Notes under the pieces: generated by a model
Seen by the model: the letters and a program-made list of their open reading frames with translations, nothing else
Database searches by the model: none
What the model was told of the DNA's origin: nothing
Shown here: one piece after another, positions 57,372 through 64,000 of the stretch
Position numbering within the stretch: position 1 is the first letter of the stretch
Layout: the number at the start of each line of letters is the position of its first letter
Source of the DNA: Tenacibaculum agarivorans
GTDB lineage: Bacteria > Bacteroidota > Bacteroidia > Flavobacteriales > Flavobacteriaceae
Assembly (NCBI RefSeq): GCF_001936575.1
Contig: NZ_MSMP01000019.1
Span: 1 to 64,000, forward strand
Reading direction: 5' to 3'
Length of the DNA: 64,000 nt
Program-made: the position numbers and the translations under genes

Positions 57372-58454
57372 ATGCTTACAAATAAAATACCAGTAACCAT
57401 AATTACCGGGTTTCTAGGATCAGGTAAAACAACATTGATTCATCAAATAGCAAAAAATGCGAACGGTAGACGTTTGGCTATAATCGTAAATGAATTCGGT
57501 GAATTAGGAATGGATGGAGAAATTCTAAAAGGAAACGATTGTGGATGTGAAGAAGAGAATATTTTAGAATTAAGTAATGGTTGTCTTTGTTGTACTGTAC
57601 AAGAAGAGTTTTTACCAACAATGCTTCAGTTAATGGAGCGTAAAGATCAAATTGATCATATTATTATAGAAACATCAGGGTTAGCTTTACCAAAGCCATT
57701 AGTTAGGGCATTTAATTGGCCAGATTTAAAACCACAAATTACGGTAGATGCAGTTGTTACTGTTGTGGATAGTGTAGGACAAGCTACTGGAGAAATTTGT
57801 GATAGAGCGAAAGTTCAAGAGCAACGTTTAGCAGATGATAGTTTAGATCATGAGTCTTCAATTGAAGAATTATTCGAAGATCAATTATCATGTGCAGACT
57901 TGGTTATTATGACTAAGTCGGACTTAGTTGACGGTGAAAAATTCAATGAAGTCAGAGATATTATTCAAAAGAAAATTGGAAATCAAATAAAAATTATTTC
58001 AGGTGTAAAGGGAGATATTCCTGTTGATGTTTTATTAGGTTTAGATGCAAAGTCTGAAGATTTTATTGAAGAAAAACATTCACATCACGAAGCGCATCAC
58101 CATCATCATCACGACCACGATCATGACCATCACCACCATGATCACGATCATGATGATACAATTAATTCATTAGTATTATCGGTTAAAGTACCACATACAC
58201 CAAAGCAATTAATAAAAGCTTTAGAAGAGCTTGTTGCGGAATTTGAAATTTATAGAATTAAAGGTTTTATAGATGTACCAAACAAACCAATGCGTATGAT
58301 TGTACAAGGTGTGGCAAGTAGATTTGAAAATTATTTCGATAGAAAATGGAAAGATGGAGAAACTAGAGGAACTCGTTTAGTAATTATTGGAGAACAATTA
58401 GTTGAAAGCGATTTAGAGAAAGCAATCGAAAATAAATTAACTGTAATAGCTTAA
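57372..58454 (+). CDS. cobW: COG0523 GTPase, CobW-like metallochaperone
   Basis: 360 residues. Walker A ITGFLGSGKTTLIHQ, metal motif GCLCCTVQ (CxCC), GTP-base motif MTKSDL, and a His/Asp-rich loop of about 25 residues near 236-262 (HHHHHHDHDHDHHHH) that can bind cobalt or zinc. First gene of a corrin-ring operon, so cobalt delivery to the cobalt chelation step is the natural reading; other COG0523 members handle zinc. Confidence 0.88.
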   Translation: MLTNKIPVTIITGFLGSGKTTLIHQIAKNANGRRLAIIVNEFGELGMDGEILKGNDCGCEEENILELSNGCLCCTVQEEFLPTMLQLMERKDQIDHIIIETSGLALPKPLVRAFNWPDLKPQITVDAVVTVVDSVGQATGEICDRAKVQEQRLADDSLDHESSIEELFEDQLSCADLVIMTKSDLVDGEKFNEVRDIIQKKIGNQIKIISGVKGDIPVDVLLGLDAKSEDFIEEKHSHHEAHHHHHHDHDHDHHHHDHDHDDTINSLVLSVKVPHTPKQLIKALEELVAEFEIYRIKGFIDVPNKPMRMIVQGVASRFENYFDRKWKDGETRGTRLVIIGEQLVESDLEKAIENKLTVIA

Positions 58455-58457
58455 TAA

Positions 58458-59039
58458 ATGAAGATATATACTAGAAAAGGAGATGCAGGAAAAACTGGAG
58501 TTTTTGGAGGAAAACGTACGTATAAAAATTCAGCAAGAATTGAATGCATTGGAACTTTAGATGAGGTGAATTCTACGATCGGTTTATTAAGAGCAAAATT
58601 AGGACCAGAACACGAATGGCAAACTAATTTACATCGTATTCAAAAAGACATGATGGATATGATGTCTCATTTAGCACGTCCATCAGATTCTAAAAAAGAA
58701 AATCCAAATCCAAAACCAATTGATGGCGCAGATTTCTGTGAAGAGTGGTTAGATGCTTTAGAAGCAAGTATTAGTTCACCTTCAGATTATTTTATTTTAC
58801 CAGGAGGAAACGAAATTTCTGCTTTATGTCATGTATGTAGAACTCAAATCCGTAGAGGAGAACGTACTTTGGTTACTTTAATGCAAGAAGACCCAGATAG
58901 TGTAGAAGAATATATAATGGCATATGTAAATAGATTATCTGATTTATTTTTCACAATGTCTAGAGCAGAAATGGATAAAGAAGGTGTAGCTGAAGAAAAA
59001 TGGCAATTATTTCTTTATAAACGAAAGAAGAAAAAGTAA
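58458..59039 (+). CDS. pduO: ATP:cob(I)alamin adenosyltransferase, PduO type
   Basis: 193 residues. IYTRKGDAGKTGVFGGKR opening (ATP-binding TxxGDxGxT), RIECIGTLDEVNSTIGLLRA and RRGERTLVTLM are PduO/MMAB hallmarks. Adds the adenosyl group to the corrin cobalt. Starts 3 bp after the GTPase gene. Confidence 0.88.
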   Translation: MKIYTRKGDAGKTGVFGGKRTYKNSARIECIGTLDEVNSTIGLLRAKLGPEHEWQTNLHRIQKDMMDMMSHLARPSDSKKENPNPKPIDGADFCEEWLDALEASISSPSDYFILPGGNEISALCHVCRTQIRRGERTLVTLMQEDPDSVEEYIMAYVNRLSDLFFTMSRAEMDKEGVAEEKWQLFLYKRKKKK

Positions 59040-59042
59040 CCT

Positions 59043-59744
59043 ATGGTATATGGAGTGGCTTTAGGTCCAGGTGATCCTGAATTGTTAACCATAAAAGCAT
59101 TACGTATTTTACAAGAAAGTGATGTTATATTTTATCCAGGTTCAACATTTAAGGGGGAGCAAAAGAGTTTCGTTTATTCGTTACTAGAATATCATAACTT
59201 AAAAGATAAAGATCTTAGAGGCTTCTATTTAGAAATGTCCGATAACAGATCACAATCAAAAAAAGTTTATGAAACTACAGCTTTTGAAATTCAGAAATTA
59301 GCTACTAAAGGAAAGAAAGTAGCTATTGTTTGTGAAGGAGATTTAAGTTTATATGCTTCTTTCACATACATAATGGAACATTTGCAAGAATTAAATGTGC
59401 CTATTTCGTTAATACCAGGAATTAATTCATTTAGTTTAGGAGCAGCGAAGCATCAAATACCATTAAGTCTTTTAAACGACAAAATCGCCATAGTACCAAG
59501 AGTAAAAACTATTGAAGAAATAACAACATACTTTAATAGTGTAGATACTTTGGTATTAATGAAAGTAAAAACAAGTTGGAAACATTTTTATGACCAATTG
59601 AAAGCACAAACATGGCAATTTTACTATTGTGAACGTTTAGGAACAAATCAAGAATATATAACTACGAACTTACAAGAAATTTCAGAGAGAGAAATACCGT
59701 ATTTCTCTCTTTTAATTATAAAAAACAACAAAAGAAATGATTAA
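59043..59744 (+). CDS. cobI: Precorrin-2 C20-methyltransferase
   Basis: 233 residues. GVALGPGDPELLTIKALRIL is the SAM-binding glycine motif of corrin/sirohaem methyltransferases; VFCEGDLSLYASF-type segment (IVCEGDLSLYASFTYI) and SLIPGINSFSLGA fit CobI/CbiL. Somewhat shorter than typical but complete. Overlaps the next gene by 8 bp. Confidence 0.85.
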   Translation: MVYGVALGPGDPELLTIKALRILQESDVIFYPGSTFKGEQKSFVYSLLEYHNLKDKDLRGFYLEMSDNRSQSKKVYETTAFEIQKLATKGKKVAIVCEGDLSLYASFTYIMEHLQELNVPISLIPGINSFSLGAAKHQIPLSLLNDKIAIVPRVKTIEEITTYFNSVDTLVLMKVKTSWKHFYDQLKAQTWQFYYCERLGTNQEYITTNLQEISEREIPYFSLLIIKNNKRND

Positions 59745-61104
59745 AGTTGTTGGAATAGGTCCAGGACATCAACAATATATGATTCCTATGGCTGCAGAAG
59801 CAATTACAAAAGCAACAGTAATTATTGGGTATCATTACTATTTTCAATTCATTCAACATGTAATAGACCCAAATGCAGTTTGTATTGGAAAAGAGTTGAG
59901 TGAAGAAGAAAAAAGAGCTGAAATAGCAATTGAATATGCTCAGAAAGGAGAAAATGTTATTGTTATTGGTTCAGGAGATGCTAGTATTTATGCAATGGCT
60001 TCGATAGTATATCAGAAAGTTGCAGAACAACAATTAGAAATTCCAGTCGAAACTGTTCCAGGTATTTCAGCATTTATAACAGCAGGAAGTAAACTAGGAG
60101 CAATTTTAGGTCATGATTTTTGTTGTATTTCTCTTTCTGATTTAATGACACCTTGGACAACTATTGAAAAGAGAATAAAAGCGGCAGCTCAAGGAGATTT
60201 TGTTACAGGTTTATATAACCCAAGAAGTAAGAAGAGATATTGGCAATTACAAACTTTAAAGAATATCTATTTAGAGCATAGAGAAGCATCAACTCCAGTT
60301 GCCATTTGTAAGCAATTAGGAAGAACTGAAGAAAACATACAAATTACAACCTTAGGTGAATTAAACATAGAAGATGTAGATATGTTTAGTGTTGTTTTGA
60401 TAGGAAATAGTCAAACATTTAGATATAGAGACCATTTAATTACGCCAAGAGGATATTTAAATAGAAAACCTGAAACTGGACAAGAAATTCAGGATGCAAG
60501 CTTTAGAGAAATTGTAGAAAATTTACCAGAGAATAATCTAGATAAAGATCATTTATGGGCAGCAATTCGTTGTATTCATACTTCGGGAGATTTCGATTAT
60601 ATCAAATACATAGAAACCTCTAAAGGAGCTATTGAAAAATGGAATAATTATTTGAAGAATGGTGGAGTAATTGTAACAGATGTAACTATGGTAAAAGCTG
60701 GAATCACCAGAGCTTTTACTGGAAAATATAACAATGAAATTGTTTGTTTATTAAACGATGAAGAAACACTAAAGTTAGCAGCAGAAGAAGGATTAACCAG
60801 ATCTCAAGCTGGTATTAAACGTGCTGCGGAAAAATATCCAAATGCATTATTTGTAATAGGAAATGCACCAACGGCCTTAATTGAAATTGTAGATCAAGTA
60901 CACGAAGGAACAATACAACCAATAGGAATTGTAGGAGCGCCAGTAGGATTTATAAATGTGATAGAATCTAAAGAACGTTTAAAAATGCAAAAAGAGACTT
61001 CGTTTGCGCTAATTACTGAGCGACGTGGTGGAAGTAATTTTGCAGCTGCTATTGTTAATGCAGCTTTTACTTTAAATGACGTTTCTAAACTAGAATTATC
61101 CTAA
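59737..61104 (+). CDS. cobJ: CobJ-CobH fusion (precorrin-3B C17-methyltransferase / precorrin-8X methylmutase)
   Basis: 455 residues. Residues 1-245 are CobJ/CbiH: VVGIGPGHQQYMIPMA, VIGSGDASIYAMA, VPGISAFITAGSKLG, GLYNPRSKKR. Residues 270-455 are CobH/CbiC: AIRCIHTSGDFDY with the catalytic His, GGVIVTDVTMVKAGI, NAPTALIEI and IGAPVGFINVIESKERL-type ending. One polypeptide would catalyse ring contraction and methyl migration. No frameshift is involved; the linker is in frame. Confidence 0.88.
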   Translation: MIKVVGIGPGHQQYMIPMAAEAITKATVIIGYHYYFQFIQHVIDPNAVCIGKELSEEEKRAEIAIEYAQKGENVIVIGSGDASIYAMASIVYQKVAEQQLEIPVETVPGISAFITAGSKLGAILGHDFCCISLSDLMTPWTTIEKRIKAAAQGDFVTGLYNPRSKKRYWQLQTLKNIYLEHREASTPVAICKQLGRTEENIQITTLGELNIEDVDMFSVVLIGNSQTFRYRDHLITPRGYLNRKPETGQEIQDASFREIVENLPENNLDKDHLWAAIRCIHTSGDFDYIKYIETSKGAIEKWNNYLKNGGVIVTDVTMVKAGITRAFTGKYNNEIVCLLNDEETLKLAAEEGLTRSQAGIKRAAEKYPNALFVIGNAPTALIEIVDQVHEGTIQPIGIVGAPVGFINVIESKERLKMQKETSFALITERRGGSNFAAAIVNAAFTLNDVSKLELS

Positions 61105-61106
61105 AG

Positions 61107-61769
61107 ATGGAAAACGAAACACAACGTTTTTTTAATGAAGAAGAGCAACAGATTCTAGAAGAAATCTTACTACATCGTAGAGATGTTAGAGGAAATCATT
61201 TTAAGAAAGATCCTATTGTAGAAGAGGATGTAGATAGGATATTACAAGCAGCTTTAGCGGCACCATCTGTTGGGTTTTCGCAACCTTGGGAATTTGTTAT
61301 CATTTATGATGAAAAAATTAAAGAAGCGATACGTGGTTCATTTCAAGAAGAAAATGAAAAAGCCATAGCTCAGTTTTCAGATGAAAAGCAACAAAAATAT
61401 ATTCGATTAAAATTAGAAGGAATTACCGAATCTCCTTTAAATATAGCGGTGTTTTATAAGCCTAAAAAAGAACCCGTATTAGGACAAACAAGTATGCCTA
61501 ATATGGGGAAATACAGCGTAGTTTGTGCGATTCAAAATATGTGGTTAATGGCAAGGTCCCTAAACATTGGCATGGGTTGGGTAAGTATTTTAGATCCTGA
61601 AAAGGTGAAAGATATTCTAAATGCTCCTAACGAAAATCAATTAATTGGATATTTATGTTTCGGTTATACAGATAAGTTTTATAATAAACCTGAATTAGAA
61701 ATTAAAAAGTGGGATTATAAAAAACTTCAGCACGAAGTTGTAATTCAAGAAAAGTACAATAACCAATGA
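61107..61769 (+). CDS. bluB: 5,6-dimethylbenzimidazole synthase BluB
   Basis: 220 residues, nitroreductase fold. HRRDVRGNHFKKDP, ILQAALAAPSVGFSQPWEFVI and GMGWVSILDPEKV match BluB, which cannibalises FMN with O2 to make the lower ligand of B12. Starts 3 bp after the fusion gene. Implies the host makes true cobalamin aerobically with DMB. Confidence 0.9.
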   Translation: MENETQRFFNEEEQQILEEILLHRRDVRGNHFKKDPIVEEDVDRILQAALAAPSVGFSQPWEFVIIYDEKIKEAIRGSFQEENEKAIAQFSDEKQQKYIRLKLEGITESPLNIAVFYKPKKEPVLGQTSMPNMGKYSVVCAIQNMWLMARSLNIGMGWVSILDPEKVKDILNAPNENQLIGYLCFGYTDKFYNKPELEIKKWDYKKLQHEVVIQEKYNNQ

Positions 61770-61799
61770 GTTTCAACTCATTGTCTTAAAAAAGTAAAA

Positions 61800-62990
61800 A
61801 TGACGTTTCACGTAATTGGTATAGGAAATAAGCAACCCGTTTTTTCAGAAGAACAAAAGAAGTTGATTGAAAATACTACTGTTTTCAGTGGAGGTAAACG
61901 TCATTTAGAATTGGTAAAAGATGTACTTCCCAAAAACTACCAATGGATATACATTAAAAGTCCGATGTCAAAAGTATTTCAGCAGTATGAAAATACACAA
62001 ACCAATGTTGTCATTTTTGCTTCAGGAAATCCGTTATTTTATGGTTTTTCAAATACACTTCAGAATAAATATCCAAATGCTGTAATTCATACTGAGCCTT
62101 ATTTTAGTTCAATTCAATTGCTAGCCAATAAAACTAATACCAACAGTAATGAGTTAATAGCGGTTAGTGTTCATGGAAGAACTTGGAAAGCATTAGATGC
62201 AGCATTAATACAACAAAAAAGTTTAATAGGTGTGTTAACGGATGCGGATAAAAATCCGAAAGCAATTGCAGAAAGATTACTTCAATATGGATTTACAAAT
62301 TATAAAATAAGTATTGGAGAAGATTTAGAAGGAGAACAAGAAAAAGTTCAAACCTTAACATTATCAGAAGCTTTAGGTTACGAATATCATAAACTCAACT
62401 GTGTGTTATTGCACAGAGTAGAGAAAAGAAAACAGCATTTTGGAATTCAAGATAGAAATTTTAAAGGATTGCCTGGTAGACCCAATATGATTACTAAGAT
62501 GCCAATTCGTTTAACGACTTTACATCTACTAGAAATATTAAATGCAAAAGTATTTTGGGATATCGGATTCTGTACAGGATCAATTGCTATTGAAGCAAAA
62601 TTGAAGAACCCTAATTTAGAAGTTGTAGCTTTTGAAAAAAGAGAAGAATGCGAAGAAATACTATATCAGAATCAAAAAACATTTGGAGTTCCAGGAATTC
62701 AGGGAGTCATAGGTGATTTTTTTGAACAAGATATAGAAATATATAATCAACCAGATACAGTTTTTATAGGTGGACATGGAGGTAGATTAGAAGAGTTACT
62801 CATGAAGGTTAATAAAGTGACAACTTCTAATGCTATTATTGTGATGAATACAGTAAAAGAAACTAGTAGCACATCATTTAAAGAAAGCTGTAAAAACTTA
62901 GGTTGGAAATTAACAGAAGAGATAAATTTAACCTTAGATTTACATAATCCTATTTGCTTATTAAAAGCAGTGAAAATAGAAGGGAAATAA
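61800..62990 (+). CDS. cobL: Precorrin-6Y C5,15-methyltransferase (CobL, CbiE-CbiT fusion)
   Basis: 396 residues. CbiE part 1-200: FHVIGIGNKQPVFSEEQKKL, FASGNPLFYGFS, SVHGRTWKALDAAL. CbiT part 210-396: MPIRLTTLHLLEILNAKVFWDIG, GFCTGSIAIEAKLK and FIGGHGGRLEELL SAM-binding motifs. Performs two methylations plus decarboxylation. 30 bp after bluB. Confidence 0.9.
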   Translation: MTFHVIGIGNKQPVFSEEQKKLIENTTVFSGGKRHLELVKDVLPKNYQWIYIKSPMSKVFQQYENTQTNVVIFASGNPLFYGFSNTLQNKYPNAVIHTEPYFSSIQLLANKTNTNSNELIAVSVHGRTWKALDAALIQQKSLIGVLTDADKNPKAIAERLLQYGFTNYKISIGEDLEGEQEKVQTLTLSEALGYEYHKLNCVLLHRVEKRKQHFGIQDRNFKGLPGRPNMITKMPIRLTTLHLLEILNAKVFWDIGFCTGSIAIEAKLKNPNLEVVAFEKREECEEILYQNQKTFGVPGIQGVIGDFFEQDIEIYNQPDTVFIGGHGGRLEELLMKVNKVTTSNAIIVMNTVKETSSTSFKESCKNLGWKLTEEINLTLDLHNPICLLKAVKIEGK

Positions 62991-62994
62991 GAAT

Positions 62995-64000
62995 ATGGCA
63001 GAACAAGTTTTAAAAGTAGCAATAATCAGTTTTACAGATAACGGATTAGAAATTGCTAAAACATTACAAAATGAGTTTTACAGAAGTAAAGTTTTTACAA
63101 CAAGAGCAGTTGAAGAAACAAAAGATATAAAACAGATCGATTCTGTAAAGGAGTTAATGGAAGCTTCATTTCAGAAATACGATGCTTGGCTTTTTGTTGG
63201 AGCTTTAGGTATTTGTGTGCGAAGTATTGCAAGTGTAATTGAAGATAAAAAAACAGATCCTGCTGTAATTAATATCGATGATCAAGGGAAATTTGCACAG
63301 TCGGTGTTAAGCGGACATGTAGGTAAAGCGAATGAGTTAACAGCGCAAATCAGTAGAATTTTACAAGCGACTCCTGTTGTTTCTACCTCTAGCGATTTAC
63401 AAGATTTATGGAGTTTAGATATGTTAGCTGAACAATATGGTTGGAGTCAGCAGTGTAACACCGAATTAAATGCTATTATTTCTCTATTTGTAAATAGAAA
63501 ACCAATTGCTTTAGTTTTAAAGGTAAAAGATAAAGGAACCGAGTTTTTAGAAAAAACGTGTCCAGATTTTGTGACCATTTATTATAGTTTAGATGCTGTG
63601 GTTACAGAAAAACATGAAGCTTTACTATATGTAGGTTACGAGTTAATTCAATTAGATTTACCAACATTGGCTTTTTATCCGAAATGTATTGCATTAGGAA
63701 GCGGTTGTTCTAAGGATATTGAACCAGAATTATTCGAGAAAATATTACGTGAAGAGCTACAAAAACAACAAGTGGCCATTGAAAGTGTAATGGCTATTGG
63801 TTCTGCTGATATTAAAGCTGAAGAACAAGCTTATCTAGATATTGTTGCCAAATTAGATATTCCACTAATTACCTATAATGGGGATGAACTCAATAGTATC
63901 GATGTAGCAAATCCATCAGAAGTAGTAAAGAAAAAAGTGGGAGTTTATGGTGTTTCTGAAGCTTCAGCAGCCTTAATCGCTAATGAAAGTGAATGGTTAG
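62995..64000 (+). CDS. cbiG: Cobalt-precorrin-5A hydrolase CbiG (partial, runs off window)
   Basis: 335 codons open to the right edge. AEQVLKVAIISFTDNGLEIA, then DAWLFVGALGICVRSIA and QSVLSGHVGKANELTAQI are the CbiG N-terminal signature; ALGSGCSKDIEPELFEKIL and a TYNGDELNSI segment are the CbiG C-terminal domain, and the frame continues after VYGVSEASAALIA, so a fusion to another Cob enzyme downstream is possible. Starts 4 bp after cobL. CbiG belongs to the cobalt-early route, while CobW-like and CobL names come from the late route. Confidence 0.88.
   Translation, partial: MAEQVLKVAIISFTDNGLEIAKTLQNEFYRSKVFTTRAVEETKDIKQIDSVKELMEASFQKYDAWLFVGALGICVRSIASVIEDKKTDPAVINIDDQGKFAQSVLSGHVGKANELTAQISRILQATPVVSTSSDLQDLWSLDMLAEQYGWSQQCNTELNAIISLFVNRKPIALVLKVKDKGTEFLEKTCPDFVTIYYSLDAVVTEKHEALLYVGYELIQLDLPTLAFYPKCIALGSGCSKDIEPELFEKILREELQKQQVAIESVMAIGSADIKAEEQAYLDIVAKLDIPLITYNGDELNSIDVANPSEVVKKKVGVYGVSEASAALIANESEWL

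Overview
The window is AT-rich (roughly 30% GC by eye). Its promoter signals (TAnnTTTG), gene families (Bacteroidetes-type tyrosine recombinases, DUF3871-like, LytS/LytR and TPR-kinase two-component pairs, bacterial STING) and lipoprotein style point to a marine Flavobacteriaceae-type Bacteroidota. Species cannot be named from this sequence.

Layout. (1) 1 to about 17.3 kb is mobilizable-element DNA: an excisionase-like HTH gene, a MobC-like protein, a relaxase, a VirD4-like coupling protein, a RadC-like JAB protein, a C39-like peptidase toxin candidate with an array of small immunity-like genes, two convergent tyrosine recombinases beside a 3' fragment of initiator tRNA-fMet, then a run of plus-strand cargo genes (DUF2958, lipoprotein, D12-class adenine methyltransferase, small conserved proteins). 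Several of these are preceded by long nested imperfect palindromes. (2) 17.4-26.9 kb is a nearly gapless minus-strand run of eight genes made of immune domains: gasdermin-like candidate, deoxyribosyltransferase-like/TPR protein, caspase, ThsB-like TIR, CD-NTase, TIR-STING, TIR-TM-WD40 and a second TIR protein. A LuxR-type response regulator and TPR histidine kinase follow at 27.0-29.7 kb. (3) 30.2-35.7 kb is a tight plus-strand operon: HD hydrolase, deoxyribosyltransferase-like protein, unknown protein, and a three-gene SsuABC/TauABC-type importer. (4) 35.8-37.4 kb holds an integrase and a tRNA-Arg(TCT) 3' fragment. (5) 37.4-49.8 kb is a separate integrated element bounded by 65-bp direct repeats (64/65 identical) made of the tRNA-Arg 3' end plus its terminator. 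It carries its own integrase, a HEPN-like/SF2-helicase pair, replication-type ATPase genes, an ABC-three-component defence module with an Mrr-like nuclease, an XRE regulator and a second RadC-like gene. (6) 49.9-57.2 kb looks like ordinary chromosome (TetR/DsrE/PNPOx group, beta-lactamase-like hydrolase, LytS/LytR pair, AraC regulator). (7) 57.3-64.0 kb is a corrin-ring operon: COG0523 GTPase, PduO-type adenosyltransferase, CobI, CobJ-CobH fusion, BluB, CobL, and CbiG running off the end.

How it fits together. The left 49.8 kb reads as tandem accretion of mobile elements at a tRNA-Arg gene whose intact copy is not in the window. The elements carry dense anti-phage cargo. The two most unusual signals are the compact operon of eukaryote-like immune domains at 17.4-26.9 kb, and the recurring structured palindromes at 5.3, 11.7, 12.4, 13.2 and 14.9 kb. 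Four of those palindromes carry an outward-reading minus-strand TAnnTTTG at the outer edge of the left arm, the geometry expected of single-stranded-DNA promoters used during conjugative entry. That last reading is inference.
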